Shown: positions 1 to 11,589, counted from the stretch's first letter. The stretch: 64,000 bases of DNA from Muricea muricata (GCA_963855995.1 OY979720.1:17256430-17320429); one strand, 5' to 3'. Numbers and translations: made by a program. Notes: a model not told the origin generated them from the sequence alone.

Positions 1-1013
1 CAACCTTCAATTAGGTGGGTGGAGGCTGTCAGCAAAAACTGTCAAACATCAGAACTTTCAGAAGAAGTTAGAAAGATTTTGTTGGCAGCCTGGAGACAAA
101 GTACTGGCTCAGCCTATTCCTCTGCCTGGAGTAAGTGGGTTAGCTGGTGTACTGAACGAGAAACTATTCCACTTTCAGCTTCTGTAGAGACTGTTTTAGA
201 GTTTCTTACAGAGCAATTCAATAATGGCAAGGCTTATAGGTCCATTAATGTTTATCGGTCAGCCTTATCAGCAGTGTTACCCCTAGTGGATACTTGTAAG
301 ATAGGGTCTCACCCTTTGGTTTCCCAGCTATTGAAAGGGATGTTTAATTTGCGACCGCCTCAGCCTCGATATTCGCATACATGGAATGTATCACAGGTAT
401 TGACTTACACAAAGTGAAGTCGATTGGGGTTAATAAAGATTTAAATCTGAAAATGCTATCCTTTAAATTAGTTACTCTTTTAGGTTTAACTGCTTCAGAT
501 AGATCTTCAGATCTTGCTAAGCGAGATTTACGATTTTGTACTTTTCTACCTAAAGGAGTGTCGTTCACTCTTCCTGGACTGACAAAAACTTCTAAGCCAG
601 GTGATCTACCAAAAACTAGTTTTCACGCGGCGTTTCGGGCAGATATAGATTTATGTCCAGTAGAATGTTTGAGGGTTTATTTGGACAGAACCAAGGGATT
701 TCGCTCCAATAATAAAGATCAACAAGATAAGTTATTTTTGTCGTTTGTAATTCCCCACAAACCGGTTTCGTCAGCTACTTTAGCTAGGTGGATCAAATCC
801 TATCTACAATTAGCGGGCATAGATACTTCGATTTTTTCTGCCCACTCTCTTCGAGGAGCTTCCACAACGGCAGCACTTAATCAGGGTGTTTCTCTGGCCG
901 ACATTTTGAAAATGGCAAATTGGTCTCAAGAGAGCACTTTCACACGTTTCTACTACAAGCCTCAATTTAATACGGTTCCTGGTAATGCAGTCTTATCAGC
1001 GAAACGTTCTTAA
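1..1013 (+). pseudogene. DIRS-like tyrosine recombinase, frameshifted, 5' truncated by window
   Basis: The reading frame is open from the window edge to the stop at 417 and resumes in another frame, running to the stop at 1013, so this is the 3' part of a recombinase ORF broken by a small frameshift near 404-419. The first part has the all-alpha core-binding domain of phage-integrase-type recombinases (AWRQSTGSAYSSAWSKW, then SINVYRSALSAVLP). The second part has the catalytic domain: an Arg region (LTASDRSSDLAKRD), the HSLRGAST motif (the H-x-x-R box) and the nucleophile region FTRFYYKP near the C terminus. This layout is typical of DIRS/Ngaro retroelements and of Cryptons. The inverted repeats just downstream favour DIRS. 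The frameshift and the absence of a reverse transcriptase in view suggest a dead copy, although the remainder lies outside the window. Confidence 0.85.
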
Positions 1014-1030
1014 TGTTGATTGGCTTTGAA

Positions 1031-1440
1031 GGTGCATTGTTAAATTGAGTCGAGTATCTTGAAATATAATTTTAGATTATGCAAGTCTGTGTAGCAGATG
1101 CAGTATAATATTATTTTATATGAAAGATACGAGACGAGATTTAACAATGCATTCCCACCTCTTTTTTCTGTTTTCCCTCCCTTGCGTTGTTTAATATTTG
1201 TTTATGTAGGTCGTTCACGAAAAAGACGAGGAGAAGGCGCAGGCCAGCGGTAATCTAGTGCTTGGTGGAGCGGAACGCTATGTTGTGTGTTTTCAGTTGT
1301 TTTACTTTTAATTCACTGTATTTTTGTTATTTGGAGTGAATAAATAAAGACAATGCATTGTTAAATCTCGTCTCGTATCTTTCATATAATTAATATTATA
1401 CTGCATCTGCTACACAGACTTGCATAATCTAAAATTATAG
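1031..1440. repeat. DIRS-type inverted terminal repeat and internal complementary region
   Basis: Positions 1065-1152 and 1351-1438 are near-perfect reverse complements (about 85 bp each). Positions 1031-1066 are in turn a diverged reverse complement of 1116-1150, so three related segments lie after the recombinase stop. DIRS elements have inverted terminal repeats plus an internal complementary region at this place, used to template the circular intermediate. The segment between the arms (about 1153-1350) is unique sequence ending in AATAAA at about 1342. The element end is probably close to 1440. Confidence 0.7.
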
Positions 1441-3081
1441 ACCTGCTGGAATATTACTTTAGAAGCTTTATAGCCGTGGAATAAACAGTCATAATTAAGA
1501 AAATGATTTTTTGCGTAATACTAACCATTGGTATTGTAGCTACATTGACTCACGCTCTTCATTGTCACCACTTTGAAATTTGGTCGAAAATCGGTTGATA
1601 TATACGTCAACAAAGTAATACCTGACGTCGTTTTACAAACGTTACATGATTCAACATTAGTCAACACACGTCGATATAACGTCCGTTGAAGTAGTGAAAG
1701 AACCTATACATGCATTTCGTACACTATTTACTACATCTACACTGACATCCTTAGTTCTTTAGCTCAGTCGAGAATAAGACCTATTTCATTGGTAGAGAAA
1801 ATTACGTAATAGCTGTCCAACCAGTGTGTCCAATCCTGGGTCAAGTTCCATCCAGGGGTACAAATCATTTAATTTTTGATAAAATTCTGGAATACTAATT
1901 CTGGGCGTTGTTTGTTTGTATATTTGTATATATATATTTATTCGCTTCAGATTGCTTATTTTGTTATAGCCACATTGTTTCGACTCTTGGGCATATATGT
2001 TACATCAAAACCAGTAAACCCTAAATGGTACTATTACAAAATACCAATCATACAATTGTCGCTCATATTACACTTATCACTAACTGTTTTTCGCTCAGTT
2101 AAAATAATTAATCGAGAATTAAGTTGCTTCGTTCTTCAAAAAATAAAAATCTATGTAAATTGTAATTGATAATAGCATAGCCAGTTCAGACTGCGTAGCC
2201 AGTTTAGACTACTAAGCTGTTGAAACACTTGAGCGATCATATGTGATATTTCTAGGGTTTGCAGAATTCCTTTACCGCCCTCTCCCCCAATTTAATGTTG
2301 TAGGGATAATACCTATGCTTTTGAACTATGTCAATATTGAACCGGGGGAGGGGGTTTGAATCATTTTAGACCTACGCTCATTGCTGATTCAAACCACTAT
2401 GACTATGCCTATGGCGGAAAAAGCAATGTAAGAGCATAAGACGGCTTTTTAACAAATGAAAATAAATTTGATTCCAAAAAGAATTGGAAAGTATCTATTT
2501 GCAACGTCTTCAATAGATACAACAACTGAAGAAACATCCGGTGCATAAGAAAATTATTTAAACAAAGGATGCGCTCGTGAACGATGAAGATTTTGATCCA
2601 GAAAAGGCTATGGAAGCGGCTGTCAATAAGAGAAAATTTCTTATTAAAAGACGTTTAAAAGACTACATGCAGTTTCACTGAGGACAGTGATGATGATGAA
2701 AATCATTAACTACATAAATATTTCTCATATTACTCTTAGTAAAATTTTATATAAATATTGGAGTTTAGTATTATTTTAATATATGGGAGGGTTATAACTG
2801 TCGGGCCTCGTGAGCATGTGCTCATCTGCTCATCGCGTAAAATTGTAGGGGACATGAAATTCTAGCAAGATATATCAATACTGGGCTTAATACTTCACAA
2901 AATATTCCATATGCTAATCTGTGTGTTAATTTATGCAACGAAAGAACCGTCTTTCCACCAATATTTTGTTCTAAAAAGGACACGTTTTCGCATTCGCCAT
3001 AACCTTTTAAATAATGATAATACATGTACATATTAATTTCAATCAATTTTTGTTCAATGTATGTGTATTTTCTCCTATCTT
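1441..3081. other. AT-rich intergenic stretch, no gene seen
   Basis: No open frame here looks like a protein; the short frames at 1876-2169 and 2822-3046 are low-complexity AT-rich translations. Around 2461-2710 there is a short lysine/acid-rich fragment with in-frame interruptions that could be the decayed end of a transposon ORF, but no family can be named. Confidence 0.5.
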
Positions 3082-3252
3082 AAGCCCGTTTTTCGCTTGG
3101 CGAATTTGTTCGCGCGAACAGGAAAAAAGTAGGAACAGTTGTTACTTGTTCGCGGCGAATTTTTCGCCAACCAGTGTTAACCAATCACGTTGCCGAATTG
3201 TTGTTTTCGCTTTGCGTCGCGCGAAAAAAATCGCCTAGTGGAAAACGGGCTT
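3082..3252. mobile_element. MITE-like element, 171 bp, GC-rich interior
   Basis: The ends are inverted repeats of about 22 bp: AAGCCCGTTTTTCGCTTGGC at the left and the near reverse complement at the right (TCGCCTAGTGGAAAACGGGC). The interior is rich in TTCGCG-type hairpins. It has no coding capacity. A target-site duplication could not be fixed with confidence. Confidence 0.65.
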
Positions 3253-3368
3253 TACAGTCTTTACTCAGTAACATTGTCATCTAAACGTTAGATGACTTCA
3301 GCCAATGACATTCAGATCATCTCACGCTAGAGGAGAACATTAACATAACACTACACTGAAGCATTAAA

Positions 3369-3778
3369 ATGGAGCGCATCGGAACTCTTCCTGAAACAAA
3401 CGATATCCTATCTCCAACTATCATAACTCCCTTTGGAATACTATCTCCTCCCGCCGAAAAGAAGAAGAATGTTACTTCTGTCTGGAAACAATAATATAAA
3501 AACAATTTCTGGTGTTCAAACTACCGTGTTGCGGACACTACACTAACACAGAATGTTTCAAGACCTGGTCACCTTATACAGAATCAACAGTGCGATGCGC
3601 CTGTTGTAGAACAACATATCAATACAAAGACATATGCTTCCTATGCTTACAAGGATGCATCGAAAAACTCAATTGCACAATGTGCTGCCACACAAAAGTT
3701 CACACAGAATGCACAACAGACCTCACAGCTCTCACTCCTAACCTACGACCACACATTGCAATGCGGACAACTCACTGA
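3369..3778 (+). pseudogene. Remnant of a small RING-like zinc-binding protein
   Basis: A 41-codon ATG frame starts at 3369 (MERIGTLPETND...) and stops at 3494. In another frame, 3512-3778 encodes a cysteine/histidine-rich segment without an ATG. That segment has a half-RING pattern (LPCCGHYTNTECFKTW, then CACCRTTY) and a second metal-binding half (CFLCL, CTMCCHTKVHTEC). The two parts look like a protein broken by a frameshift, but they could be unrelated. No introns are apparent and the surroundings are repeats, so a mobile-element or viral origin is possible. I do not recognise the family and assign no function. Confidence 0.35.
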
Positions 3779-4032
3779 TTGTGACCAGCTCTGATAACAT
3801 GTATAATAAACACTATTCTATTGAACACCGTCATTTGAACAATTTATTCGAACAGTTCACCAATCGCCCTCAAAACACTTGTTTATTCAGTTATTGTGAA
3901 AAAAATCAATTTGTTGTAAAATTTTTTTGTAATATACATTTTCAAAACACATGTTTTGTGTCTCTGTTTAATGCGATGACGTCACCTCACTTCCGCATGC
4001 ATTACTTCTGGCCCCAACGACAGCGACATGCA

Positions 4033-4147
4033 AATAGACCTTAGAAGTGCTTGCGTCACGCAGTTTCAATGCATATAAATACAAGGCAAATTTTTCCCAC
4101 ATGTTTCCCACATTGCATTGCAATTCCATTACCACTAACGTCTATTA
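4033..4147 (+). mobile_element. Dispersed MITE family A, copy 1
   Basis: The ends are AATAGACCTTAG and CTAACGTCTATT, near reverse complements. The body contains TGCTTGCGTCACGCAG, TTTCAATGCATATAAAT and CCCACATTGCATTGCAA, which recur in the copies at 22807-22942 (reverse orientation) and 61763-61894. Confidence 0.75.
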
Positions 4148-4394
4148 CTTCCAGCGCCATTCAAATATAAAGCACGAACGGCAGTGAAGTGGGAGTGTAT
4201 TATCCTGCATCGCATGTGTTGATGAGAACAAGTGAGTGTTTGAGATAAGAATATGAATTTTAAAATGTTAATAAATATATGGGTATTTTGTTACTTAATT
4301 AATAGTAATATTTAGACGAGATAGACACAAGTGAACGTGTTCTATTAATAAAGCATATATAGTCCTCGCTAGTGACAAACCTAAGCACAGCCAG

Positions 4395-6660
4395 CACTAC
4401 TAATACTAATAGTACCAACACTCGTTATACTACAGAATAACTACTAGTACTAAGCAGAAGGAATTGGCTTTTGAATTGACAGGTGTTCTGTACATGTCAT
4501 AGTTTATGCTTGTAGTCTTGTGCTTATGCTTATGTTGGGGCCTATATTTAAACAATGTTTTCCGGAGGGTGTCCTCCACTCTGGGACCCACTTATCTTTG
4601 AGTGTGCTTGTGATGCAGGCGCCCCATAATGTATAATGTATATGTTATCCTTGTTTTTCATATCATGAATTAAATGTTCATAGAGTGACTTAGCAAAAAG
4701 CGTGCAATTTCACATTGGAGTTTTCACAGTTGAGATCCCCGCCCGGTACACTACAAATGGCGTCTTGAAACTTGGGCGTGGTAAGAATTAGCAATAAACA
4801 ATAAGATAACCCTCTTTTCTATCATTTTACACCGAGGAACTACGGTTTCGTCCTAGAAATGTTAGATATCCACTATTTCATGGCTATAACAACGTTTTAG
4901 CGCGATGTGTTTCATGAACATGTGCGGGGAAACCCCCTTATATGGTGGGGAATTCCCTATTTTTAGACACACATTATTTTTTTTCACTTTTTAGTATAAA
5001 ATACACAAAATAACAATTTATGTACTGCTCTATGTTGAAAACGTGTTCAATAGACCATTTTTATGTCATTACATCTTAAAGAAATGTAAGAATTGATATC
5101 AAAGAACGCTGCTAGCTTATTGAACATGGGTGCGTAAAACCCCTTTTCCAGTGGGGAATTCCCTAATCCGCGAGAGCGAAATAAGGATTAAAATCTACGA
5201 AATAACAATTTATGTATATATTCTGTTATTCTGTCATTTTTTAATATGCTCCCAAATTTTATCTCAGCAACCTCAAAATTGTTCAGTAGAGTAAACAGGG
5301 ACTAGGGTTATTAAGATGAAATATGGTACCATATTTATCACATACAGAATATCATGTGATTCTGGAAATGTACACTTTACTAATAACTTGCAGTTACCTA
5401 CATAAAGGCCAGACTGCAGAGTATGGCAGGTGCGCACCCAAAAATAAAATTTTTTTCAGGTAAAAATTGGCGCACCTTGCAAGAAAATAGCGAAGAATTT
5501 CAGAGCACCTACCACACCTAGTCGACTTCGTCTGGTGTTTTGGAAGACCTCAGGAACACTTCATTTTCACTTTTTATGTTCACAATTAGTTACATTATAA
5601 CCAAGCTTTGAAATATAATGCAGCCCTTAAATATTTAGGCCAGGGATGCAAAATCTTCTTATATTATTTCTTCTTATATGTTCTTATATTATATTAAGAA
5701 GATTTTAATTTGGATGAAAATTCTTCTTATATTTTCTTATAAAATAAACATTAAATAAAAATGTTTTAACACTTTCTCACATCAATTTCTCAAGTATTGT
5801 ATTAATAATAATACTACAGAATAACTACTGATACTAAGCAGGAGGAATTGGCTTTTGAATTGACAGATGTTCTGTCATAGTTTATGCTTGCATGTGGTCT
5901 TGTGCTTATGCCTATGTAGGGGCCTACATTTAAAAAAATGTTTTCCGGGGGGTGTCCTCTTGGGCGTCGTAAGAATTAGCAATAAATAATAAGACAACCC
6001 GCTTCTTTGTCACTTTCATCGAGTAACTACGGTTTCGTCCTAGAAATGTTAGATATCCACTATTTCATGGCTATAACAACGTTTTAGCGCGATGTGTTTC
6101 ATGAGCATGTGCGGGGAAACCCTCTTGTATGGTGGGGAATTCACAATTTTTAGACACGCATTATTTTTTTCACTTTTTAGTATAAAATACACAAAATAAC
6201 AATTTATATACTGTTCTATGTTGAAAATGTGTTCAGTAGACCATTTTTATGTCATTACATCTTAAAGAAATGTAAGAATTGATATCAAAGAACGCTGCTA
6301 GCTTATTGAACATGAGTGGGTAAAACCCCTGTTAAGAAGGAAGTTTATATTGGGTTAAGGGTTAAGTTATTACATTTCCATTAAAGTGGAAACACTTTTG
6401 GCCGAGTAAAAAGACTAGGTCGAGAGAGTAAAAAGCATGGTTGAATAATGTTTGTTTTTCACTCATTCCAGTATTAAATATCTCATTTTTTTTATTCATT
6501 GTTTTTTTTTTGTTTTATTCGTCGCTTTCGAGTTGTTTTGGGAAGAGTCTAGTTTACAGCCCCTTTTCCAGTGGGGAATTCCCTAATCCGCGAGAGCGCG
6601 CGCATTTTTTTCACATTTAAATTTAAAATCTACGAAATAACAATTTATGTATTCTGTTAT
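4395..6660 (+). repeat. Tandemly duplicated repeat block, second copy interrupted
   Basis: Copy A runs from about 4428 to 5235 and copy B from about 5811 to 6660, with high identity: shared landmarks are GGAATTGGCTTTTGAATTGA, CTACGGTTTCGTCCTAGAAA and GATATCAAAGAACGCTGCTA. Copy B lacks about 190 bp present in A (after about 4575). It also carries an extra segment at about 6330-6560 inserted within a CCCC run, after which the sequence resumes at CCCCTTTTCCAGTGGGGAAT. There is no coding capacity in either copy. The segment between the copies (5236-5810) includes a low-complexity TTCTTATA tract at about 5652-5745. Confidence 0.75.
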
Positions 6661-6842
6661 GTTGTAAATGTGCGCGGTATAGATGGATAGTTCGGATGTC
6701 ATACGTCTTAAATGTGAGAATTGATGTGAAAGAGACAATTTATATCAAAGACAGATTGATAACTGACCACGCGTTTTGTCTAGTCTGACTGACGTTGCTA
6801 GCGCAGACAGTGCTGCTAAAGTAAACTACATAAAATGCATAT

Positions 6843-6985
6843 GATATCATAGGTAGCCCACTAATTGATGGTATATTTTTATATGATGTAAACATTGATG
6901 CATCACAAGCTGACCGCGCATTGAACTGGACCACGCGCATCACAAAAAATATACCATCAATTAGTGGGCTACCTATGATGATATC
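6843..6985. repeat. Foldback repeat with 37-bp arms
   Basis: 6843-6880 and 6944-6985 are near-perfect reverse complements (landmark TAGGTAGCCCACTAATTGAT) separated by a loop of about 63 nt. Transcribed RNA would form a strong hairpin. It lies about 270 bp upstream of the DED-RING gene start. Confidence 0.8.
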
Positions 6986-7249
6986 GAAAAAAACTCTTCT
7001 TACGGTTTTCTTATTGATTTTCGTAGTGATTTTAACACCCTTGAAACTGTTTGCTTTGGTAAACTTAATGTTGATTTCAAATATAACGCAGGATCACACC
7101 TGGTAAGGTCGGCCCTTCCTGTGGAAATCATTTAGACAACCGCTGAGTAAGAATTGTGTTGCGAGAGTTACATCAGTAATTGCTTCGTGTAACATGGCTT
7201 ATATGATTTATTAATTTTTAGGTTTTTGTCTCATTGACAGTTACAGAAA

Positions 7250-10200
7250 ATGGATGGTACTCCCAATAAAACACCTCCTGACGACGGATATTATGAGAGG
7301 ACACAGCGAAGCACTGATGACGAACAAGAAGAACAAGAAACACAAAGCACCGAGAAAGAAAAAATATCTCTGAGTAATGTTCCGCCTACATCTGAGGCGA
7401 CAACCATGTACAACAACTATAAGCTTCTGTTGCTCTCTGCTGGTCGAATACTTCTTTCCAGCGACGTCGCGAAGCTGATGTCCTGGGCCACTCAAAATTT
7501 CCCAGTCGTTAACCCTGAAAACGCCACCCATGTCCTCTTTCAACTTGATGAAATCGGAGTCATCAATGCTACAGATTTAAGTCAACTTCGTCATTTCTTT
7601 GAATCTATTGTCAGATTTGATCTTGTACATATTATTGATGAATTCCTCATTGGAAATTATGCACCACTTCGACAGATTCCAGCTTCTAAAAAACGTGATG
7701 CAAGAACCACACAAAACCCTCAACATGGCACGATAACAAGAAATTCAAATATCTTCAATGCGGCGAGCACCAGCCAATTTTCCCGTCGAGGTTCATCAGC
7801 GAGAGCAGAAAACATCAATGAACCACCAAGCTCTATCCTTCAACAAAAGCAACAAGCTTTTCCCTCACTTTTCTCGAAACACCACACTTCTAACGGCGCA
7901 ACATTTTTAGCCAGATCTCCCAATGAAAATCGGTCCACAACCCACCAGCAACAACACATAAAATCTGGAACGGCTGGCAGCACTGAATCAAATCTAGTTG
8001 TTGGTAATGGTCCCGGTACAAGTAAGTTATTTTTTCTTTTGTCAAACCTTCTTGATCAAATACGAATTTTGATGAAGTGTTTCTAGGAAAAGTTATAAAC
8101 TGCTTTTAGACTAACTATGTTGTATTAACTACTTACTATTTTCCTAAAATTTCAACAAATATGAGGGATCCATTCCTGAAAGTAATGTTAATAATGATAT
8201 TTTTTATGAAAACACATATATGCTTGATTATCAGCTTATTACAAGGTTATTCTAACAAGTCTAGTACAAACACTGTATAACATAAATACTACATCATAAC
8301 GATGTCTGCCTATTTGGAACAACCTAGTGATAATTTGTACGATTTTTGCTTCTGTCAGAATTTCTGAGCTAAAAACAAGTAAAAACTCCGTCTGTAAGAA
8401 GGGTGGACTATATTTGAAGAATCCCAAGGGGTTTGTTTGTGACTACTAGCGCTATCTTACAAGAGTTGTTTGAAATATTTTGTTTGAAACAGATGAGAGA
8501 AGAACGACAACAGGAAGTTCTTCTGCAAATTCGTCTGCGACAAACAACCCAAAAAATACCCAGACAATTGGCAGCAATGCTTCAAAACTTTCCAAGTTCC
8601 AACGATATCAAGAGCAATCCGACATTTGGCTGTGCAGCCATTACAAACGACATTGTTACGTAAAATTCGAATGCTGTGATCAGTTTTGGCCGTGTCATCG
8701 TTGCCATAACAACCAAAGCACGTGCGGCAGCAAGAATTTACGTGACACCCAGTTGGTGAAGTGCGCCTATTGCAATAAAGTGCAACAGGTAACCCTTGTT
8801 ACCATAATTATAATTAGTAATGATCAATTATCACATGATCAAACACGTGTTATTTATATTGAGAAGAACAAGAATATCTTGTCATTGTTGGCATATAAAA
8901 GCACAATAAATATGGGTTACAATAAATACAATTAGAATACATTATGATCGTTCGAAGATTACAACAATCCTGATAAATGCCTTGACTGGTCATTTTGTTA
9001 TGTCCTCCCTAAAAGGTGTAGTAATCAGTGTAGTAATAATGGAGTTACATGACAGTGATATGCGATAGCTAATAAAAGTCCTTTTCTAATATAGTTCGGT
9101 CAGTACTGTTGTGACTGTGGTGCTAAATTTGCCAGTTATTATTGTGGAAAATGTAAACACTTGACTGGCACAGATGATCATCCTTATCATTGTGAAAAAT
9201 GTGGCATCTGCAGGTATATATAATTTATTGGCATACGAGACCCATAAAATTTCGTTGAGACCCATTGAATTTCGGCGTTTGTTAGCGGAAGCTAGCCTGT
9301 GTCCCAGACCACACATGGTTTGCGAAGGCCTGTCCATTGAACTATAAGTAAACTGGATCGATAAGTCAAGGGGGGATTGAAGCGAATTCGACTCAGTTTT
9401 TCTGAGTTTTTAGTTGAAATACTTAACGTCAAAAATTGGGCGGCATATCAAATGAAAGCTATTAAGAAGTTGTATTTAGTGTAAAAATTTCGAGACGTCA
9501 GGGAAAAGAAAAACAACAAGTTTGAAGGGAAATTTGCACTTGTTTTCGTATTTTTTGGGCATTAATTTTTTTGTCTAAAGTCTCGAATTTTTTATACTAA
9601 ATGAAACTTTTAATAGCTTCAATTTGATGTAGGGTCCGATCTTTAGCGTTAAGTATTTCGTCTCAAAACTCGGGAAAACTAACTTGGCTTCACCCATTAA
9701 CTGAACTTTTGTATTGAGTTAGCATTCCAGTTGTATTACAGTTCACTAGGTCTGCCACTAACTTTCCCACGAAAGTTCCGTTACTACCCGAGTACGGTTG
9801 TAACCAACGGTTGAACTAATCGGCTTTTGAACAACCAGCGCAAGGTGGTTATAATCTTTTACAGTCAGTCAGTGAATTGGTAACAGCATTCCGCTGTACC
9901 CACTCGGGTGTGCCATTAATAACTTCAGCCAGTGATATGACATATTACAGGAGCCTGAGATTTTTTGTGTTCAAAAAAGAAAGTTGATTTTGTTGGAAAT
10001 TCCAAGGTTGCGTTGTTTATACACACTGTTGATAACTCCGGTTTGATTCTATATTTTTAATGTAGAACCAATGGTAATCGTTCATTCCATTGTGATGTCT
10101 GCGGTATTTGTATGGATCTCGAGCGTCTCGGGAATCACATATGTCGTGAAGGTAGTGGACATGATGAGTGTTGCATTTGCTTGCAGGTACTGAGTATTGG

Positions 10201-11589
10201 AACTATTTACTAGTATTTTTAATGTTTCAAGTTTTAACCATGAAGTGATAAAAAAGTTACTTTTTAAGTCATGACCAGTCAGAAAAAAACGTTATTCTTC
10301 TTGTAGGATGCGCTAACCGGATGCCAAATCCTCCCATGTTCACATAAAGTTCACAACGAGTGCGCAACACAAATGATACGCAGCGGAATGTAAGTATTTG
10401 TTTATGGTGTTTTTAGAAATGTCGTATACGATTATGTCACTAATGAAAAAATAGTAATTTGTTACAAGCTTTCGACTGCCAGTCTGGAAATAAATGATCA
10501 TGCATTTTTAGTTGTTTGTGAATGCAAGTCGATCAGTATTTGAATTCTAAAATATAACCAGAGTAAAGAGAGACACACGATGGCTATAACCACAGTTTGC
10601 CTGGCCAATAATGTCCACATCAAAAATGAACATTAATTATAAGAAGTTACCCTTGAGCAGTATATAATTATGCTTAGAATCCAAGTTTTAGTGGTAAAAT
10701 GAGACTTTTATTAAGAAGTAAAATTTTTTTCTAAATTTCTTAATAAAATATTTTAACAGCCGCTGCATTTGAAACTTGTAGCTATGAGGATGAAAACAGG
10801 TTGTGCTCTCCATACTGTTCAATTGTTAATGATATTTTTGGCCTTGTTACAACTGATTCAGGCTCAATCACATAGTTTAATATTGACAACTATAAACATT
10901 ATGCAATGTAATAAGTATTGCAATGAGGGGCGTGATGATATGATCGTACCAAATTGTACTGATGAGGCGTAGAATGCCGAAACATGCTCAAGCATGTCTA
11001 CAGATTGTATTATTTCTATTTATATATGTCCAAATAGGGTTATTTATACAGGACAAAATAAGTCGCGCGACATATATAACTAAGACGCTTCTTAATTGCA
11101 GAAGACGCAAGCTTATGGTATAAAAGAAACAAAATGCTTGTTCGCGACTTAGCTTTATAAGACGCGTCTTGTTAATCAGAGGATAAGAACAAACAATCTC
11201 GAACAGGCAAAACTGTGAAACATTAAGAGGCGAACCATTTATACGTACCTTCGTGTCTTACATAAGTAATACGTAGAACGAGCGCGTATAAATGCCCACG
11301 TTGGCGTATTAGTTAAGTCGCGAGTTATTTTGTCCCGTATAAATAGCCCTAATAATATTTAGCGCGCAAGGTTTCTCATTTTTTTCATACAAAACTTAAG
11401 TAAAACTTACCCATGACTACTTGCGCGTTCAATATCTATTGAGAAAATATAACCCTTTCACATTTTCCAAATTACCCTTTCTGTTTTTTCTTTCCCTACA
11501 GCACCTGTTGTCCAGTTTGTCGTGAGAGTTTTGCGAACAAGCTTGAACGACGATCATTACCAAATTCACGAAAACGTTCTGGAAAATAA
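7250..11589 (+). CDS. Death-effector-domain CHY/RING E3 ubiquitin ligase-like protein
   Basis: Six exons join in phase: 7250-8021, 8493-8788, 9104-9213, 10066-10186, 10307-10389, 11502-11589 (489 aa). Residues about 54-135 look like a death effector domain (helical, YKLLLLSAGRILLSSDVAKL to FDLVHIIDEFLIG). A Ser/Asn-rich linker follows. Exon 2 encodes a CHY zinc finger (CSHYKRHCYVKFECC, then CHRCH), exon 3 the CTCHY finger (YCCDCGAKFASYYCGKC, HCEKCGIC), exons 4-6 a RING-H2 (CCIC, LPCSHKVHNEC, CCPVC). Order and spacing match RCHY1/PIRH2, a ubiquitin ligase. The N-terminal DED is foreign to that family, and the C-terminal zinc ribbon of RCHY1 is replaced by a short basic tail. All RING ligands are present, so ligase activity is likely; recruitment to caspase/FADD-type partners is inference. 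The ATG at 7250 has no better in-frame rival. Confidence 0.85.
9373..9695. mobile_element. Imperfect foldback element in intron 3 of the DED-RING gene
   Basis: The left half (AAATACTTAACG, AAGCTATTAA, TTTAGTGTAAAAATTTCGAG) is mirrored by the right half (CTCGAATTTTTTATACTAAA, TTAATAGCTT, CGTTAAGTATTT). The arms are about 130 bp with scattered mismatches. There are no ORFs. Confidence 0.6.
10945..11010 (+). ncRNA. Type-I hammerhead self-cleaving ribozyme motif
   Basis: Every invariant core position is present. CTGATGA is at 10959-10965. Stem II is GGC (10966-10968) with GCC (10976-10978) and a 7-nt loop. GAA is at 10979-10981. Stem III begins with the required A-U pair (10982 with 10997) and continues CATGC (10983-10987) with GCATG (10992-10996) around a TCAA loop. 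The cleavage-site C is at 10998, giving a GTC cleavage triplet. Stem I pairs TTGTA (10954-10958) with TACAG (10999-11003, one G-U pair) and continues after one mismatch with CAA (10950-10952) against TTG (11005-11007). Stem I is the open end, so this is type I, as seen in metazoan retrozymes and Penelope-like elements. It lies in intron 5 (10390-11501) on the gene's sense strand. Confidence 0.85.
11035..11351. mobile_element. MITE-like element with 27-bp inverted ends
   Basis: The left end TAGGGTTATTTATACAGGAC is mirrored by a right end finishing CCGTATAAATAGCCCTA; both continue inward through ACAAAATAA and GTCGCG-type sequence. The element is about 317 bp, has no ORF, and sits just downstream of the hammerhead motif in the same intron. 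Confidence 0.75.

Noticed and set aside
1876-2169. 97-aa ORF with hydrophobic stretches
   Set aside because: It is an AT-rich low-complexity translation with no motif or splice context.
10769-10972. 67-aa ORF upstream of and overlapping the ribozyme
   Set aside because: It lies in an intron, runs into the ribozyme core and matches no family.
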